A stretch of DNA of 29,942 bases. Source: a virus. The DNA lies in the IMG/VR virus record IMGVR_UViG_3300045950_000074, positions 1 through 29,942 of that record, one strand, 5' to 3'. Shown here in pieces: positions 15,907 to 23,732 of this stretch. Within the stretch, counting starts at the first letter, position 1; every line of letters begins with the position of its first letter. The notes below the pieces were generated by a model. It did no database searches. It was not told the DNA's origin and saw only the letters and a program-made list of their open reading frames with translations. A program made the position numbers and the translations under genes.

Positions 15907-18367
15907 CCCGGTTGCGGCGGATCACGTTCAGGATCGCCCGTTCACCTGAGGGCGTGGCAAGATAGTCGCCCACGACGGAGGGGTCGAGCACGTTGATGAT
16001 GCGCGTCGACATGGAGGCGGCCGAGGCTGCGCCATCGCCGTTCATCTCGACGCCAAGCCTGCCCCCCTTGCCGCGGCGTAGGGGCAGGATGGCCTCGGGC
16101 CCAGCCTCACCCATGAGCCCAACGCCCTTGGCGAAGGGAAACACCGTCGGCCGGTTCACGACGCCACCCCGCGCGAAGGCGGTCAGTTCCGCGCCACCGG
16201 CAAAGACCCCACCCTTGGCAAAACCGAAGAGGCTGGCGAGGAACCCGCCGCCGCCCCCGGCACCTCCACCAGTGAAGGCGTTGATCAGCGCGTTCTCGAT
16301 CGGCTTGAAGGCCAGATCGATCAGCCGGGTGGCGAGGTTCTGCGCGATCCGAGAAATCGCCCCGGCGAAAGTCTCCCAGGTGAATTCGCCCGAGGTCAGG
16401 GCTTCCTTGATGGGTCCGGTGATATCCTGCGCGAGGCCTTGGGCGATCTCGCGGGACTTCTCCTGCGCCTTGCGCACAGCATCGGCTGTGGCCTCCCAGG
16501 CATTCTTTGCGGCATCTGCTCCTTCGCGCAGCGCGTTGCCCGCGCCGCGACCGGAACTGCCAGCGGCTTCCGCGGCCTCGCCAGCCCCCTGAAGGGCGGT
16601 GCCGAGTCCGCTCGCGGCCGTGCGTGCGTCCTCGAGCCCAGCTGCAGCCTCGTTGCCGGATGCCGAGACGGCCTCCCGCAGGGCGGCCACGGATTGCAGC
16701 GGCGCGGTGGCGGCTGTAGCGATCTCGCCCATCATGTCGCGCAAACGTGCGGCCTCGCCCCGCGCTGCCTCGGCTGCAGCGGTCAGGCCCAGATCGGGCG
16801 GCGCGATAGGATCGCTGTTGAACGCGGCCTCGAAAGCCGCGCGTGCTTCTGCCCCGGCGTTGGCCGCGGCCCCTTCAAACGGGTTCTCGATCCCGCCAAG
16901 CTCGATGGTGCCGATCAGCGGCACGCGTTTCTCGATGCCCAGCACATCGAGACCGGCATTGATCCCTTCGAGGAATCCGTCGATCCGTGCCGCTACGCCG
17001 TTCAGCATGGCCTCGACCCCGCCGATCAGCGCATTGGCCGCACCGTAGGCGAACTCGCCAATGGTGGCAGGCAGGGCCGACCAGAGCACCTTCACTGCCT
17101 CCATCGCTCCCTGAAACGTGTTCAGCGTTGCGTTCCCGAAGCCCACCACCGCTTCGAGCCCGGTCTGCAAGGCGGCGGTGATGCCCGCGCTGATCTCGGC
17201 CCAGCCCGCCATGATCGAGAGACCCAGCGCGACCATGCCGAGCTTCATCCGGTCCCAGACCTCACGGGCGACGTCGCCCAGATGGCCCAGCGCGGCGCCA
17301 ACGCTGCCGGTCCCTTGCACCAACCGCCCGAACTGGAAGATGAGCTCTCCCGCGCCGACGATAAGCGCCCAGATGCCCGTGCGGATCAGTGCGCCGCGCA
17401 GGACGACAAGCGCAGTCGCGAGACCCCGGACCGAAAGTGCCGCCGCGGCTAGCCCCGCGACCCAGCGGCCCGCCATGACGCCCACAACGGCCGCGGCATA
17501 GGACGCCATGCGCTCCAGGTTCTCGCCCAGCGCATCGAGTGCCGTCCGAAGCGCGCCGCCTTCGGACGCCAGCGCCACGAAGGCTTGGGCGAGCCAGGTG
17601 ACGGCAGGCGCCACGGCGACAGCGATCTGGTTGCGGATCCCGTCAAAGACCATGCCGAGACTGCCCAGCGCGATCTGGGTCTGGCGCAGCGAGGACAGTG
17701 CCTCGCCGTCGAGGATCGCACCGACGGAACGCGCCTGATCGCCGAAGCGGGTCATCTCAGCCCCGCCATCGCGCAAAAGCGGCAGAAGGCGCGTGGCGTC
17801 CGAGGCCATGGCCTCCAGGTAGAAGGTCATCTCCTGCTGGCTGAGCCCGGCCTTCTCGAGCGAGGTCACGTAGAGCTGCAGGGCTTCCGGCCCCGAGAGA
17901 CGCGCGAACTCTTCGGCCGTGACGCCCACACGCGGGGCGATCTGTTCGAAGAAATCCTTCATCGGCCCGCCGCCGGTCTGCAGGAAATCTCCGACCCGGT
18001 CGTTCACGTCCTTCAGGATATCGGCAAGCTTCTCCTGCTCGACCCCGACCGTGCGGGCCCCGGCCGCCCAGCGCTGGAAGCTCTCGGGTGTGGCATTGGC
18101 GACTTGCGCGAACTGCCGGATCTGGTCGGCGCTCTGTGCCGCGTTGCGCACGATGATGCCAAGCCCTGCAGTCGCGGCAGAGGCCGCCGCAGCCATGGCG
18201 ATCCCGGCACGGCGCGCGAAGGCGGCAAGCCGGGTGTTCGCGGCCTCCATCTCGCGCGACAGGCGCCCGAAGCCGCGCGTCCCTGCCTCGCCGATGCCTT
18301 CCAGTTCTGCGCGGACCTGGCGGCCGCCCACGGCCGCGAGGCGGACAGAGACCCGTTTCTCAGCCAT
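15890..18367 (-). CDS. Tail tape measure protein
   Basis: 825 aa, sets tail length and is threaded through the tube. The N-terminus (KRVSVRLAAVGGRQVRAELE, then GTRGFGRLSREME) and the early hydrophobic segment (~55-73) are typical. Long Ala-rich helical stretches follow, with further hydrophobic helices at about 285-350 (AAVVGVMAGRWVAGLAAAAL and GIWALIVGAGELIFQFG). The C-terminal Gly-rich part has FAKGGVFAGGAELTAFARGG and MGEAGPEAILPLRRG (about 752-765), a hallmark of tape-measure proteins. It overlaps the T reading frame by 8 nt and the distal-tail gene by 17 nt. It is the longest helical gene of the tail operon and lies directly after the chaperone pair, as in lambda G/T-H. Confidence 0.93.
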   Translation of the reverse strand: MAEKRVSVRLAAVGGRQVRAELEGIGEAGTRGFGRLSREMEAANTRLAAFARRAGIAMAAAASAATAGLGIIVRNAAQSADQIRQFAQVANATPESFQRWAAGARTVGVEQEKLADILKDVNDRVGDFLQTGGGPMKDFFEQIAPRVGVTAEEFARLSGPEALQLYVTSLEKAGLSQQEMTFYLEAMASDATRLLPLLRDGGAEMTRFGDQARSVGAILDGEALSSLRQTQIALGSLGMVFDGIRNQIAVAVAPAVTWLAQAFVALASEGGALRTALDALGENLERMASYAAAVVGVMAGRWVAGLAAAALSVRGLATALVVLRGALIRTGIWALIVGAGELIFQFGRLVQGTGSVGAALGHLGDVAREVWDRMKLGMVALGLSIMAGWAEISAGITAALQTGLEAVVGFGNATLNTFQGAMEAVKVLWSALPATIGEFAYGAANALIGGVEAMLNGVAARIDGFLEGINAGLDVLGIEKRVPLIGTIELGGIENPFEGAAANAGAEARAAFEAAFNSDPIAPPDLGLTAAAEAARGEAARLRDMMGEIATAATAPLQSVAALREAVSASGNEAAAGLEDARTAASGLGTALQGAGEAAEAAGSSGRGAGNALREGADAAKNAWEATADAVRKAQEKSREIAQGLAQDITGPIKEALTSGEFTWETFAGAISRIAQNLATRLIDLAFKPIENALINAFTGGGAGGGGGFLASLFGFAKGGVFAGGAELTAFARGGVVNRPTVFPFAKGVGLMGEAGPEAILPLRRGKGGRLGVEMNGDGAASAASMSTRIINVLDPSVVGDYLATPSGERAILNVIRRNRGAINA

Positions 18368-19027
18368 CGCGGCGACCTTCTCTCTCTTCGTTCAGCTTGC
18401 GAACCATCGCGGCCTCGATCACTGGCAACAGTTCGACGACGGCGCGCGGGGAAATGCCCATGGCCGAGGCCATGGCCAGCGCCGCTGTCATGTCCCAGCC
18501 GAGGACAGCGCCTGGGATGGCGCGGATCTGCCCACCCATGCGCTGCACCAGATCCCAGACCTGCCAGCCCTCATGGCTCAGGGGCGCGTTCAGGATTTGC
18601 GGGCAGTCCGGGCAGCGCCCTTCACAGGCCTGGCAGTAGCCGTCGCCCCCACCGAAGACCCAGTCGGCGAGGGCGGTGAGACGTTTTTTTCTGCCTCGAG
18701 CTCCAGACCCTTGGCGACATAGGCGGTCTGGAACTTCTCGAAGATCGGCCAGAGATCGAGGAGCGCGTCGATGGCGTCAGAGCTGACCGGGATCGGGGTG
18801 CCATCGGCGTCGCCCACACCGTCCCAATCGACAATGGCGCGCGCGGCGATGGCCTTGGCGAAGATCACCGCGATGCTGTCGTCGGGGGTGCCGGGGGCGA
18901 TGGCGCGCACGGCCGGGTCGGTGCGGGCGGCGACCATGATCGCGGTGGTCAGGGGTTCGACCTTCACGCGCACGCCCAGCGCAAGGTCGAGCCATTCAGC
19001 TTCACGGGCGAGGTTCAGGCGCAGCAT
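18360..19027 (-). CDS. Tail assembly chaperone GT fusion made by -1 frameshift
   Basis: Reading from 19027, codons pass through A AAA AAC at 18689-18683. A -1 slip there (base 18683 read twice) continues in an open frame to 18360, giving about 222 aa: 115 from the G frame and 107 from the T frame. The T part reads RLTALADWVFGGGDGYCQAC, a second cysteine pair (CPDC), ILNAPLSHEGWQVWDLVQRM and an Ala-rich helical end. No good independent start for the T frame is seen (a GTG at 18548 is possible but has no clear ribosome site). The place between tail tube and tape measure is exactly that of lambda gpG/gpGT, which coats the tape measure during assembly. Confidence 0.82.
18590..19027 (-). CDS. Tail assembly chaperone G (zero-frame product)
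   Basis: 145 aa, MLRLNLAREAEWLDLALGVR followed by a helical domain (TTAIMVAARTDPAVRAIAPG ... AIDALLDLWPIFEKFQTAYV) and a low-complexity basic tail (SPPSPTGSSVGATATARPVK). The tail is translated only when the ribosome does not slip at the A7 run; its Pro/Ser/Ala/Arg bias suggests this end is not strongly selected in the zero frame. The start at 19027 is 2 nt after the tail-tube stop. By analogy with lambda, G is made in excess over GT. Confidence 0.8.
   Translation of the reverse strand: MLRLNLAREAEWLDLALGVRVKVEPLTTAIMVAARTDPAVRAIAPGTPDDSIAVIFAKAIAARAIVDWDGVGDADGTPIPVSSDAIDALLDLWPIFEKFQTAYVAKGLELEAEKNVSPPSPTGSSVGATATARPVKGAARTARKS
18645..18689 (-). promoter_or_regulatory. -1 programmed ribosomal frameshift signal: slippery heptamer plus hairpin
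   Basis: The heptamer A AAA AAC (18689-18683) is in the correct phase of the G frame (GAA AAA AAC) and is a textbook -1 slip sequence. An 8-nt spacer follows. Then GCCCTCGCC (18674-18666) can pair with GGTGGGGGC (18653-18645) in a 9-bp stem with two G-U pairs and a 12-nt loop, a plausible stimulatory structure. Confidence 0.82.
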
Positions 19028-19029
19028 GA

Positions 19030-19974
19030 TCAGTATTCCTCGAGGTCGTTGACGAGCGTGGCGGTGCACATCCGGCCCAGCGTGGCATCGCGCGCGGCCT
19101 GCCACTCGAAACTGGCCTGGATGCCCTGCGGCCCCGGGATCTCGATCCGCGGTCGTGGCAGATAGACGGCATGCGCCGTGAAGGTGAAACTCTCCCCCGA
19201 GGGCAGGACATAGGCGAATGTGAGGGCGCAAGGATCGCCCGCGATGGCCTGGTTCACCAGCACCTGATCGGCGAAGCGCACCTCGATCTTGCCGGTCAGC
19301 GCCGCGATGGACGGATCGGCCCCATCGATCCTGCCATCCGAGCGGATGGTCTCCACCCGGTCGAGGTTGTTGGCATAAATGATCTCCGCCGAGATGATGT
19401 TGCCAAGCGGCTGGCCGTTGCGCGTGATCGCCCCGTTGAAATGGCCGAAGCGCTGGGGGTCGAGGTCGGCCAGAGTGCCTGCGGCCGACATGCTGGCGAT
19501 GGCCTCGCCCTGCGCCACGAGGCTGACCGTCGCGGTCAGCAGCCCGGAGCGCTGCATCTGCCAGCTGAGGCTGTCGAGGACGCAGCCCGAATACATCGCA
19601 TACCGCGGCACCTCCGGCATGCCGGTCTCGATGGACATTGACGGCAAGGACCACGCGCCGGAGTGGAACTCGTGCGTGAACGGCCCCGGTGCAGCGCCGG
19701 TCGTGACCGGCGCCCCGAAGGCGGCCTTCAGCCAGAACCCGAATGCTGCAGCATCGATCGGCACGACGACATTGCCGTCCGCCGTGACCGCATCCTTGAT
19801 CGGCGCAAGAGGGTCGCGGCCGTAACCGAGCAGTTCGCTGTTCAGGAGTGGCTGTTCCGACCCCAGCGTGGTGCTGGCGAACGGCATCTTCGTGAAGCCG
19901 CCCGCGGGTGGGGTTCCATAGGTGGTCTCGAACGCAAGCGCCATCTGCGCCCGCGCGCCTTGCGCACGTGCCAT
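19030..19974 (-). CDS. Major tail tube protein
   Basis: 314 aa. The N-terminus RAQMALAFETTYGTPPAGGF and the later VVVPIDAAAFGFWLKAAFGA and VYLPRPRIEIPGPQGIQASF are typical of the phage tail tube family (Phage_tube_2 type) as remembered. Long alternating strands fit the tube fold. It lies between the tail terminator and the chaperone pair, the conserved place of the tube gene. The start at 19974 has AAGGAGAC about 7 nt upstream, a strong ribosome site fitting an abundant protein. Confidence 0.85.
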   Translation of the reverse strand: MARAQGARAQMALAFETTYGTPPAGGFTKMPFASTTLGSEQPLLNSELLGYGRDPLAPIKDAVTADGNVVVPIDAAAFGFWLKAAFGAPVTTGAAPGPFTHEFHSGAWSLPSMSIETGMPEVPRYAMYSGCVLDSLSWQMQRSGLLTATVSLVAQGEAIASMSAAGTLADLDPQRFGHFNGAITRNGQPLGNIISAEIIYANNLDRVETIRSDGRIDGADPSIAALTGKIEVRFADQVLVNQAIAGDPCALTFAYVLPSGESFTFTAHAVYLPRPRIEIPGPQGIQASFEWQAARDATLGRMCTATLVNDLEEY

Positions 19975-19998
19975 GGGGGTCTCCTTGGATGTGGGGTG

Positions 19999-20421
19999 TC
20001 AGGCCAGGGGGCTGGTGGTGGTGTAGTGCAGGACGACGGTGATCACCGCCGCCTTCAGCGCTGCGGCACCTTCGACGGGCAGATCGACCGAGGTCGGGGC
20101 CTCCGGTTCGACCCAGTCGCAGACGCCTCCGAGTGTGCGGTCGGCTTCCAGCGCCGCGTCTATAGCGGCGATCAAGTCGTCGAAGGCGCTGGCCCGTCCG
20201 GTACCCGCCTGGACGACGACCTCCAGCTCAGCCCGGTGGAGGTAGTGGTACCGCAGGGGCGACAGGGTTACCTCCGGCTCGCCCGGCTGGCCATCGCGCA
20301 GGATGATCAGCCCGGCCGCCGGGATCCGCTCGGGCAGCACCTCGTCGCGCAATATGAGGGCGGCAAGCGGCTGCAGCCTCGCGTGCAGCGCAGAGAGGAC
20401 GGTTTCGCGGGTGGTGGGCAT
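19999..20421 (-). CDS. Tail terminator-like minor tail protein
   Basis: 140 aa: TRETVLSALHARLQPLAALI, then LIILRDGQPGEPEVTLSPLR, then RAELEVVVQAGTGRASAFDD and a C-terminal strand set ending VITVVLHYTTT. This is the pattern of gpU-type tail terminators in this module (database entries for relatives are often mislabelled acyl-CoA transferase). It would stop tube growth and contact the neck. No strong Shine-Dalgarno precedes the ATG at 20421, and the gene is cut off from the upstream DUF6441 gene by an inserted opposite-strand gene. Confidence 0.72.
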   Translation of the reverse strand: MPTTRETVLSALHARLQPLAALILRDEVLPERIPAAGLIILRDGQPGEPEVTLSPLRYHYLHRAELEVVVQAGTGRASAFDDLIAAIDAALEADRTLGGVCDWVEPEAPTSVDLPVEGAAALKAAVITVVLHYTTTSPLA

Positions 20422-20489
20422 CGACAGGTCTTGATCTCAGATCGCATGTGAATTCAGGGTGGCGCGACATCAAGTCAGCAGGAGCGTCA

Positions 20490-20888
20490 ATGACAGAAAC
20501 AATTGCTCTGACCGTTAGAGAAGCGAAGTTTGAGGACGTGTTTGAAGACCTCGTGCGCGTACACCATTGCCATCGCCAATTTTCGAACGCGGGCGAGGTT
20601 ATCATCGTCGCAGTCAACGGACGCGAGGTCCCCTTGGTTGCAAGAGGTGCTCACGGGCAGGATCGCAGTTCAATCTGGTTAGATCTGAAATCGAGACAAA
20701 AACTCGGGATCAAGCCAAACCAGCAGTACGAATTTACATTCAAAAAGGCTTCTTTGGCAAAACAGCTGAATTGGGCATGGCATACGTCAAGCCCGACCCC
20801 GCGCATCGCTGCACGACTAGGACTTATCTCTGTTCTCTTGGGCCTAATAGGACTTTTTCTGGGGATAGTAAGCCTCTTTCGCCCGTGA
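20490..20888 (+). CDS. Opposite-strand moron: small protein with C-terminal membrane anchor
   Basis: 132 aa from the ATG at 20490, which has AGGAG 6 nt upstream; the frame is open earlier but without a ribosome site. The N-terminal ~100 residues are soluble, with strands and charged helices (TIALTVREAKFEDVFEDLVR; GEVIIVAVNGREVPLVARGA). Residues ~108-130 (LGLISVLLGLIGLFLGIVSLF) form a tail anchor. The family is not recognised. It is the only plus-strand gene inside the 25-kb late block, has clearly lower GC than its neighbours and lies between the neck and tail-terminator genes. Such genes are usually expressed from the prophage and alter the host (for example superinfection exclusion); this is inference. 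No convincing promoter or terminator was found. Confidence 0.72.
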   Translation: MTETIALTVREAKFEDVFEDLVRVHHCHRQFSNAGEVIIVAVNGREVPLVARGAHGQDRSSIWLDLKSRQKLGIKPNQQYEFTFKKASLAKQLNWAWHTSSPTPRIAARLGLISVLLGLIGLFLGIVSLFRP

Positions 20889-20901
20889 AGGCAGCGGTTC
20901 G

Positions 20902-21525
20902 CTATCTCGACACCCACGTTTCCACGATCCGCCCCGGCACGGCGTCGATGGCTCGCTCGGCATCCCGCGCCAGATCGAGCCGCTTGCGCAGCTTGACCTG
21001 CGGCACCAGCAGGAAGATCGGCACCGTGGTCAGCCCGCGTCTGGTCTTCGATCTTGACGCCACTGCGCGTCCCTTGCTGTTGAGCCGCCCCTCGGCCACC
21101 AGCAGGCTAGGGCCCCGGCGCCGGTAGATGAACCGCAGGCGTAGGCCGGTGCGGCGCTCCCATTCGCCTGGGGTGATCCGGCCGCCGCGGGTGGATTTGC
21201 CTGCGGCCGGGTTGGGGATGGCCAGCCAGAACCCATCGCGCGACCGGATCAGCGGCCCAGTATCATGCGCGCCGACGATCACAGGGGCGTTTGACCAGAC
21301 CAGCGCTGCTGCGTTCAGGCTCTCGCTGCCCTTGGGATAGGTGGCCAGCCGGATCGAGTTTCCAAGCCGGGTGCCAAGCCCCGCGCCGGTGATTTGGCCC
21401 CGCCAGGCGGACTTCAGTCCCGCGCCCGCCTCGCGCATGGCGATGGTGACGGCCCTTTCGCCCGCGGCGATTTCCGCCTGCATGAGGGCGGCGAGGTCGG
21501 GGCTGATTTCCAGCTTCAGTTTCAT
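20902..21525 (-). CDS. DUF6441-like neck/head-completion protein
   Basis: 207 aa: MKLKLEISPDLAALMQAEIA, AMREAGAGLKSAWRGQITGA, RLGNSIRLATYPKG, then a basic middle (GEWERRTGLRLRFIYRRRGP) and VPIFLLVPQVKLRKRLDLAR near the C-terminus. This matches DUF6441 phage proteins from memory, which have the outline of HK97 gp10-type tail-completion or neck proteins. The start at 21525 overlaps the gpFII-like stop by 4 nt. Role in joining head and tail is inferred from position between joiner and tail terminator. Confidence 0.7.
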   Translation of the reverse strand: MKLKLEISPDLAALMQAEIAAGERAVTIAMREAGAGLKSAWRGQITGAGLGTRLGNSIRLATYPKGSESLNAAALVWSNAPVIVGAHDTGPLIRSRDGFWLAIPNPAAGKSTRGGRITPGEWERRTGLRLRFIYRRRGPSLLVAEGRLNSKGRAVASRSKTRRGLTTVPIFLLVPQVKLRKRLDLARDAERAIDAVPGRIVETWVSR

Positions 21526-21836
21526 GCAAGCCTCAGGTCCAGCGTCCAGATCAGCCGTTCGCGGTCGCGCAGCGGCTCTCCCTGGATGACATGGCTTTCC
21601 GCGCCGATGACGATGACGTCGCCCGGGCGCGGGGCGGGGAGGTCGGCCACACGCACATCCACCACCGACGTGTCGCTGACGAAGCGCCCCGCGCCGAAGT
21701 CGGTGACGCGGTCGGGCGCACGGCGGATGATGCGGATCGGGCGTTCCTCCGACGTTGTGGCCGAGATCCAGAGGGCCGGGGCCGCCATGGACGCATGGGT
21801 GAAGATGCGGTCCATGGCAGCGGCAAAGACGGACAT
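21522..21836 (-). CDS. gpFII-like head-tail joining protein
   Basis: 104 aa: FAAAMDRIFTHASMAAPALW, then RPIRIIRRAPDRVTDFGAGR and a beta-rich C-terminal half with VDVRVADLPAPRPGDVIVIG and HVIQGEPLRDRERLIWTLDL. Size, strand pattern and position right after the gpE-like capsid gene agree with lambda gpFII (117 aa), which forms the head-side tail attachment ring. The start is 11 bp after the capsid gene stop. Confidence 0.65.
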   Translation of the reverse strand: MSVFAAAMDRIFTHASMAAPALWISATTSEERPIRIIRRAPDRVTDFGAGRFVSDTSVVDVRVADLPAPRPGDVIVIGAESHVIQGEPLRDRERLIWTLDLRLA

Positions 21837-21847
21837 GGGTGCGTCCG

Positions 21848-22873
21848 TCAGTTCGACGTGTGCAGGCGGATCGCCAGACGCGGCCGCTTGTTCACCGGCA
21901 GGATCGAAGCCTCGGTCATCACGTCGATCCAGCGGCCCTTTTCGTCGAGATGCTGGCGGGCGTAGAGCGGCAGGCCGATGGTGTTGGCGGTCTCCAGCAG
22001 GTTTGCGGGGCCGCCGTAGGTGGTGAAGGTGTCCATCGTGCCGAGCGGGAAGGCGATCCCCTCGTTCGCGGGGACCAGCCGTTCGGTGGCCTTGGTCGAG
22101 AGGGTGACGGTGCCGGAATATTCCTCGAACAGGATGCCGCCGAAGGGGAAGTTCCGCCGCACATCCTCGCGCAGGGGCTGGGCGCCGGTCGAGGCGTAGA
22201 ACTTGTAGGCCTCTTCCGTCTTGGGGTGCGCGATCAGCTTGTCGAAGAATTCCCGGCTGACCAGTGCGTGGACCGACGTCATCGCCTCGCCGAGGAGATT
22301 GTCCTCGATGGCGCGCAGCACCTCGCGGACCTTGCCCTGCACGTTCGTGCCTGCGGTGCCCAGCACGAAGTCCACCGAGATTTGAGCCAGGCCGAATTCC
22401 GTGAAGTAATTGTAGAGCGTCGTGCCCGCGCCGTCCTTCACGATGCCACGCAGTGCGTTCATCTCCATGTATTCGCGGGTCTGGGCATGCTTGCGCCGCA
22501 TCAGCAGGAGCTTCCGGTTCATCACCTCGACGAGGGGATCAGCCGCGTCGAACGCGCCGCCCAGCGCTGGTTGCCCCTGGATGTCGGCGGGCAGGACCAC
22601 GTCGTCATGCGGGATCCACGGCAGCGCGAAGGACCGCATGGACCGGCCTTCGCGGGTGCCAACGGTGGCCGGGCCGCCGAGGGGGACGGAGGGCAGAAGG
22701 CTCAGGACGCCTTCGTATTGCTCGATGATCACCGAGCGCTGGCTGACCCCTTCGAAGCGGAAGAGGCCGATCTGGGCGAGGCGGGTGTAGAGGTTGGGCA
22801 GGATGTTGATGGCCTGCGTCATCTCGGCCAGCGAATAGCCGCCAGCGTCGAAGGGATTGCGGACGAGGGTCAT
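21848..22873 (-). CDS. Major capsid protein, lambda gpE family
   Basis: 341 aa, the same length as lambda gpE. Features of the family are MTLVRNPFDAGGYSLAEMTQ, NILPNLYTRLAQIGLFRFEG, HDDVVLPADIQG, the central helix with KLLLMRRKHAQTREYMEMNA and a C-terminal PFGGILFEEYSGTV segment followed by IAFPLGTMDTFTTYGGPANL. It builds the icosahedral shell with the decoration protein encoded just upstream. No sign of truncation or inserted domains. Confidence 0.93.
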   Translation of the reverse strand: MTLVRNPFDAGGYSLAEMTQAINILPNLYTRLAQIGLFRFEGVSQRSVIIEQYEGVLSLLPSVPLGGPATVGTREGRSMRSFALPWIPHDDVVLPADIQGQPALGGAFDAADPLVEVMNRKLLLMRRKHAQTREYMEMNALRGIVKDGAGTTLYNYFTEFGLAQISVDFVLGTAGTNVQGKVREVLRAIEDNLLGEAMTSVHALVSREFFDKLIAHPKTEEAYKFYASTGAQPLREDVRRNFPFGGILFEEYSGTVTLSTKATERLVPANEGIAFPLGTMDTFTTYGGPANLLETANTIGLPLYARQHLDEKGRWIDVMTEASILPVNKRPRLAIRLHTSN

Positions 22874-22921
22874 GGTGGGGCTCCGGGGGATGAAGGGATG
22901 GGCGCGGCCGGGAGGGCAGCG

Positions 22922-23302
22922 TCAGGCGCCGTCGCGGGCGACGATGCCGACCGCGGCCAGCTGGCCGATCTTGGCGGCGATCTTGGTGCCGTCATCGACC
23001 GTCGCGCCGTAGGCGAGGGCCGCGCGCGACACGATCGAGGGGCCGCGCACGAGGACGATACCCACGGCATCGGCCAGCGTCGCATCGACGGCATAGAGCA
23101 GGACTGCCGTTGCGACCTGCGATCCGTCGGCTCCGGTCGCGGGCGACAGCGTGTACTTGCCGCTGGCCGTGATCTTCCCCAGCACCGAGCCGACGGGATA
23201 GGGCATGCCCGCGAGCAGGGTGATCACCTCGCGGGTGTAGTTCGGGTTGACCTCATATTTGAGGACGTCGCCCATGCTGGGCGGTTCCGTCAGGACGGGC
23301 AT
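22922..23302 (-). CDS. Head decoration protein, lambda gpD family
   Basis: 126 aa: VLTEPPSMGDVLKYEVNPNY followed by REVITLLAGMPYPVGSVLGK and a small beta fold ending KIGQLAAVGIVARDGA. The opening and the pattern of G-x-V-L-x-K strands are those of gpD-type trimers that bind and stabilise the expanded capsid. Lambda gpD is 110 aa. It lies between the protease/scaffold gene and the major capsid gene, the canonical C-Nu3-D-E order. Confidence 0.85.
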   Translation of the reverse strand: MPVLTEPPSMGDVLKYEVNPNYTREVITLLAGMPYPVGSVLGKITASGKYTLSPATGADGSQVATAVLLYAVDATLADAVGIVLVRGPSIVSRAALAYGATVDDGTKIAAKIGQLAAVGIVARDGA

Positions 23303-23357
23303 GGTTCAGACTCCAGGATGTTGGGGGTTGGGGGGCGGCCTGTATGGGCGGTGCGCG

Positions 23358-23732
23358 TCAGCGCGAAGCTGCGGCCGATTTCTTCGCAGCCGCCACGATG
23401 GGGCTTTCCTTCGCGCCAGTCGCCGGGGCGGTAGCGATGATGCCTGCGGCATCGCTGCGGGCGGCAAGATCGACCAGGACCTTGGCGCGTAACGCTTCCG
23501 GCTTCACGCCCTTGGCGACGGCATCCGCGGCATCGATCTGGATGCCGAGGCGCGCAGCTTGCGCGCAGACCTGTGCGACCTCGGCCGCCTCGGCGCGGAT
23601 CGCTTCAGGCGACACGGCCGTGGCTTCCGACTGCGGCGGCGCGACTGCCGCGGGCGCGGTCGATTCCGGCGGGGGGCTGGCAGCAGGCGCGGCTGCAGGT
23701 TGCGCATGGTCGTCGGGGGCGGTGGTCATCAT
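23358..23732 (-). CDS. Nested in-frame scaffold protein (Nu3-like) within the protease gene
   Basis: Inside the protease frame, paired ATG codons at 23732 and 23729 (MMTTAPDDHAQPA) are preceded by AGAGGAAAGG about 6-15 nt upstream, a strong ribosome site that has no other use inside a coding region. The product of about 124 aa is Pro/Ala-rich, then helical and charged (EAIRAEAAEVAQVCAQAARL), close in size to lambda Nu3 (about 132 aa), which is made from the same kind of in-frame internal start in gene C. It would direct capsid assembly. Confidence 0.72.
   Translation of the reverse strand: MMTTAPDDHAQPAAAPAASPPPESTAPAAVAPPQSEATAVSPEAIRAEAAEVAQVCAQAARLGIQIDAADAVAKGVKPEALRAKVLVDLAARSDAAGIIATAPATGAKESPIVAAAKKSAAASR

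Noticed and set aside
18684-18690. A7 run as a simple sequencing error splitting one gene
   Set aside because: The heptamer is in the exact phase for -1 slipping, is followed by a correctly spaced stem, and lies in the gene position where frameshifted chaperones are the rule. A read-level check would settle it.
21839-23434. 531-residue plus-strand open frame opposite capsid and decoration genes
   Set aside because: It runs across two well-recognised minus-strand genes and the gap between them, and has shadow-type composition.
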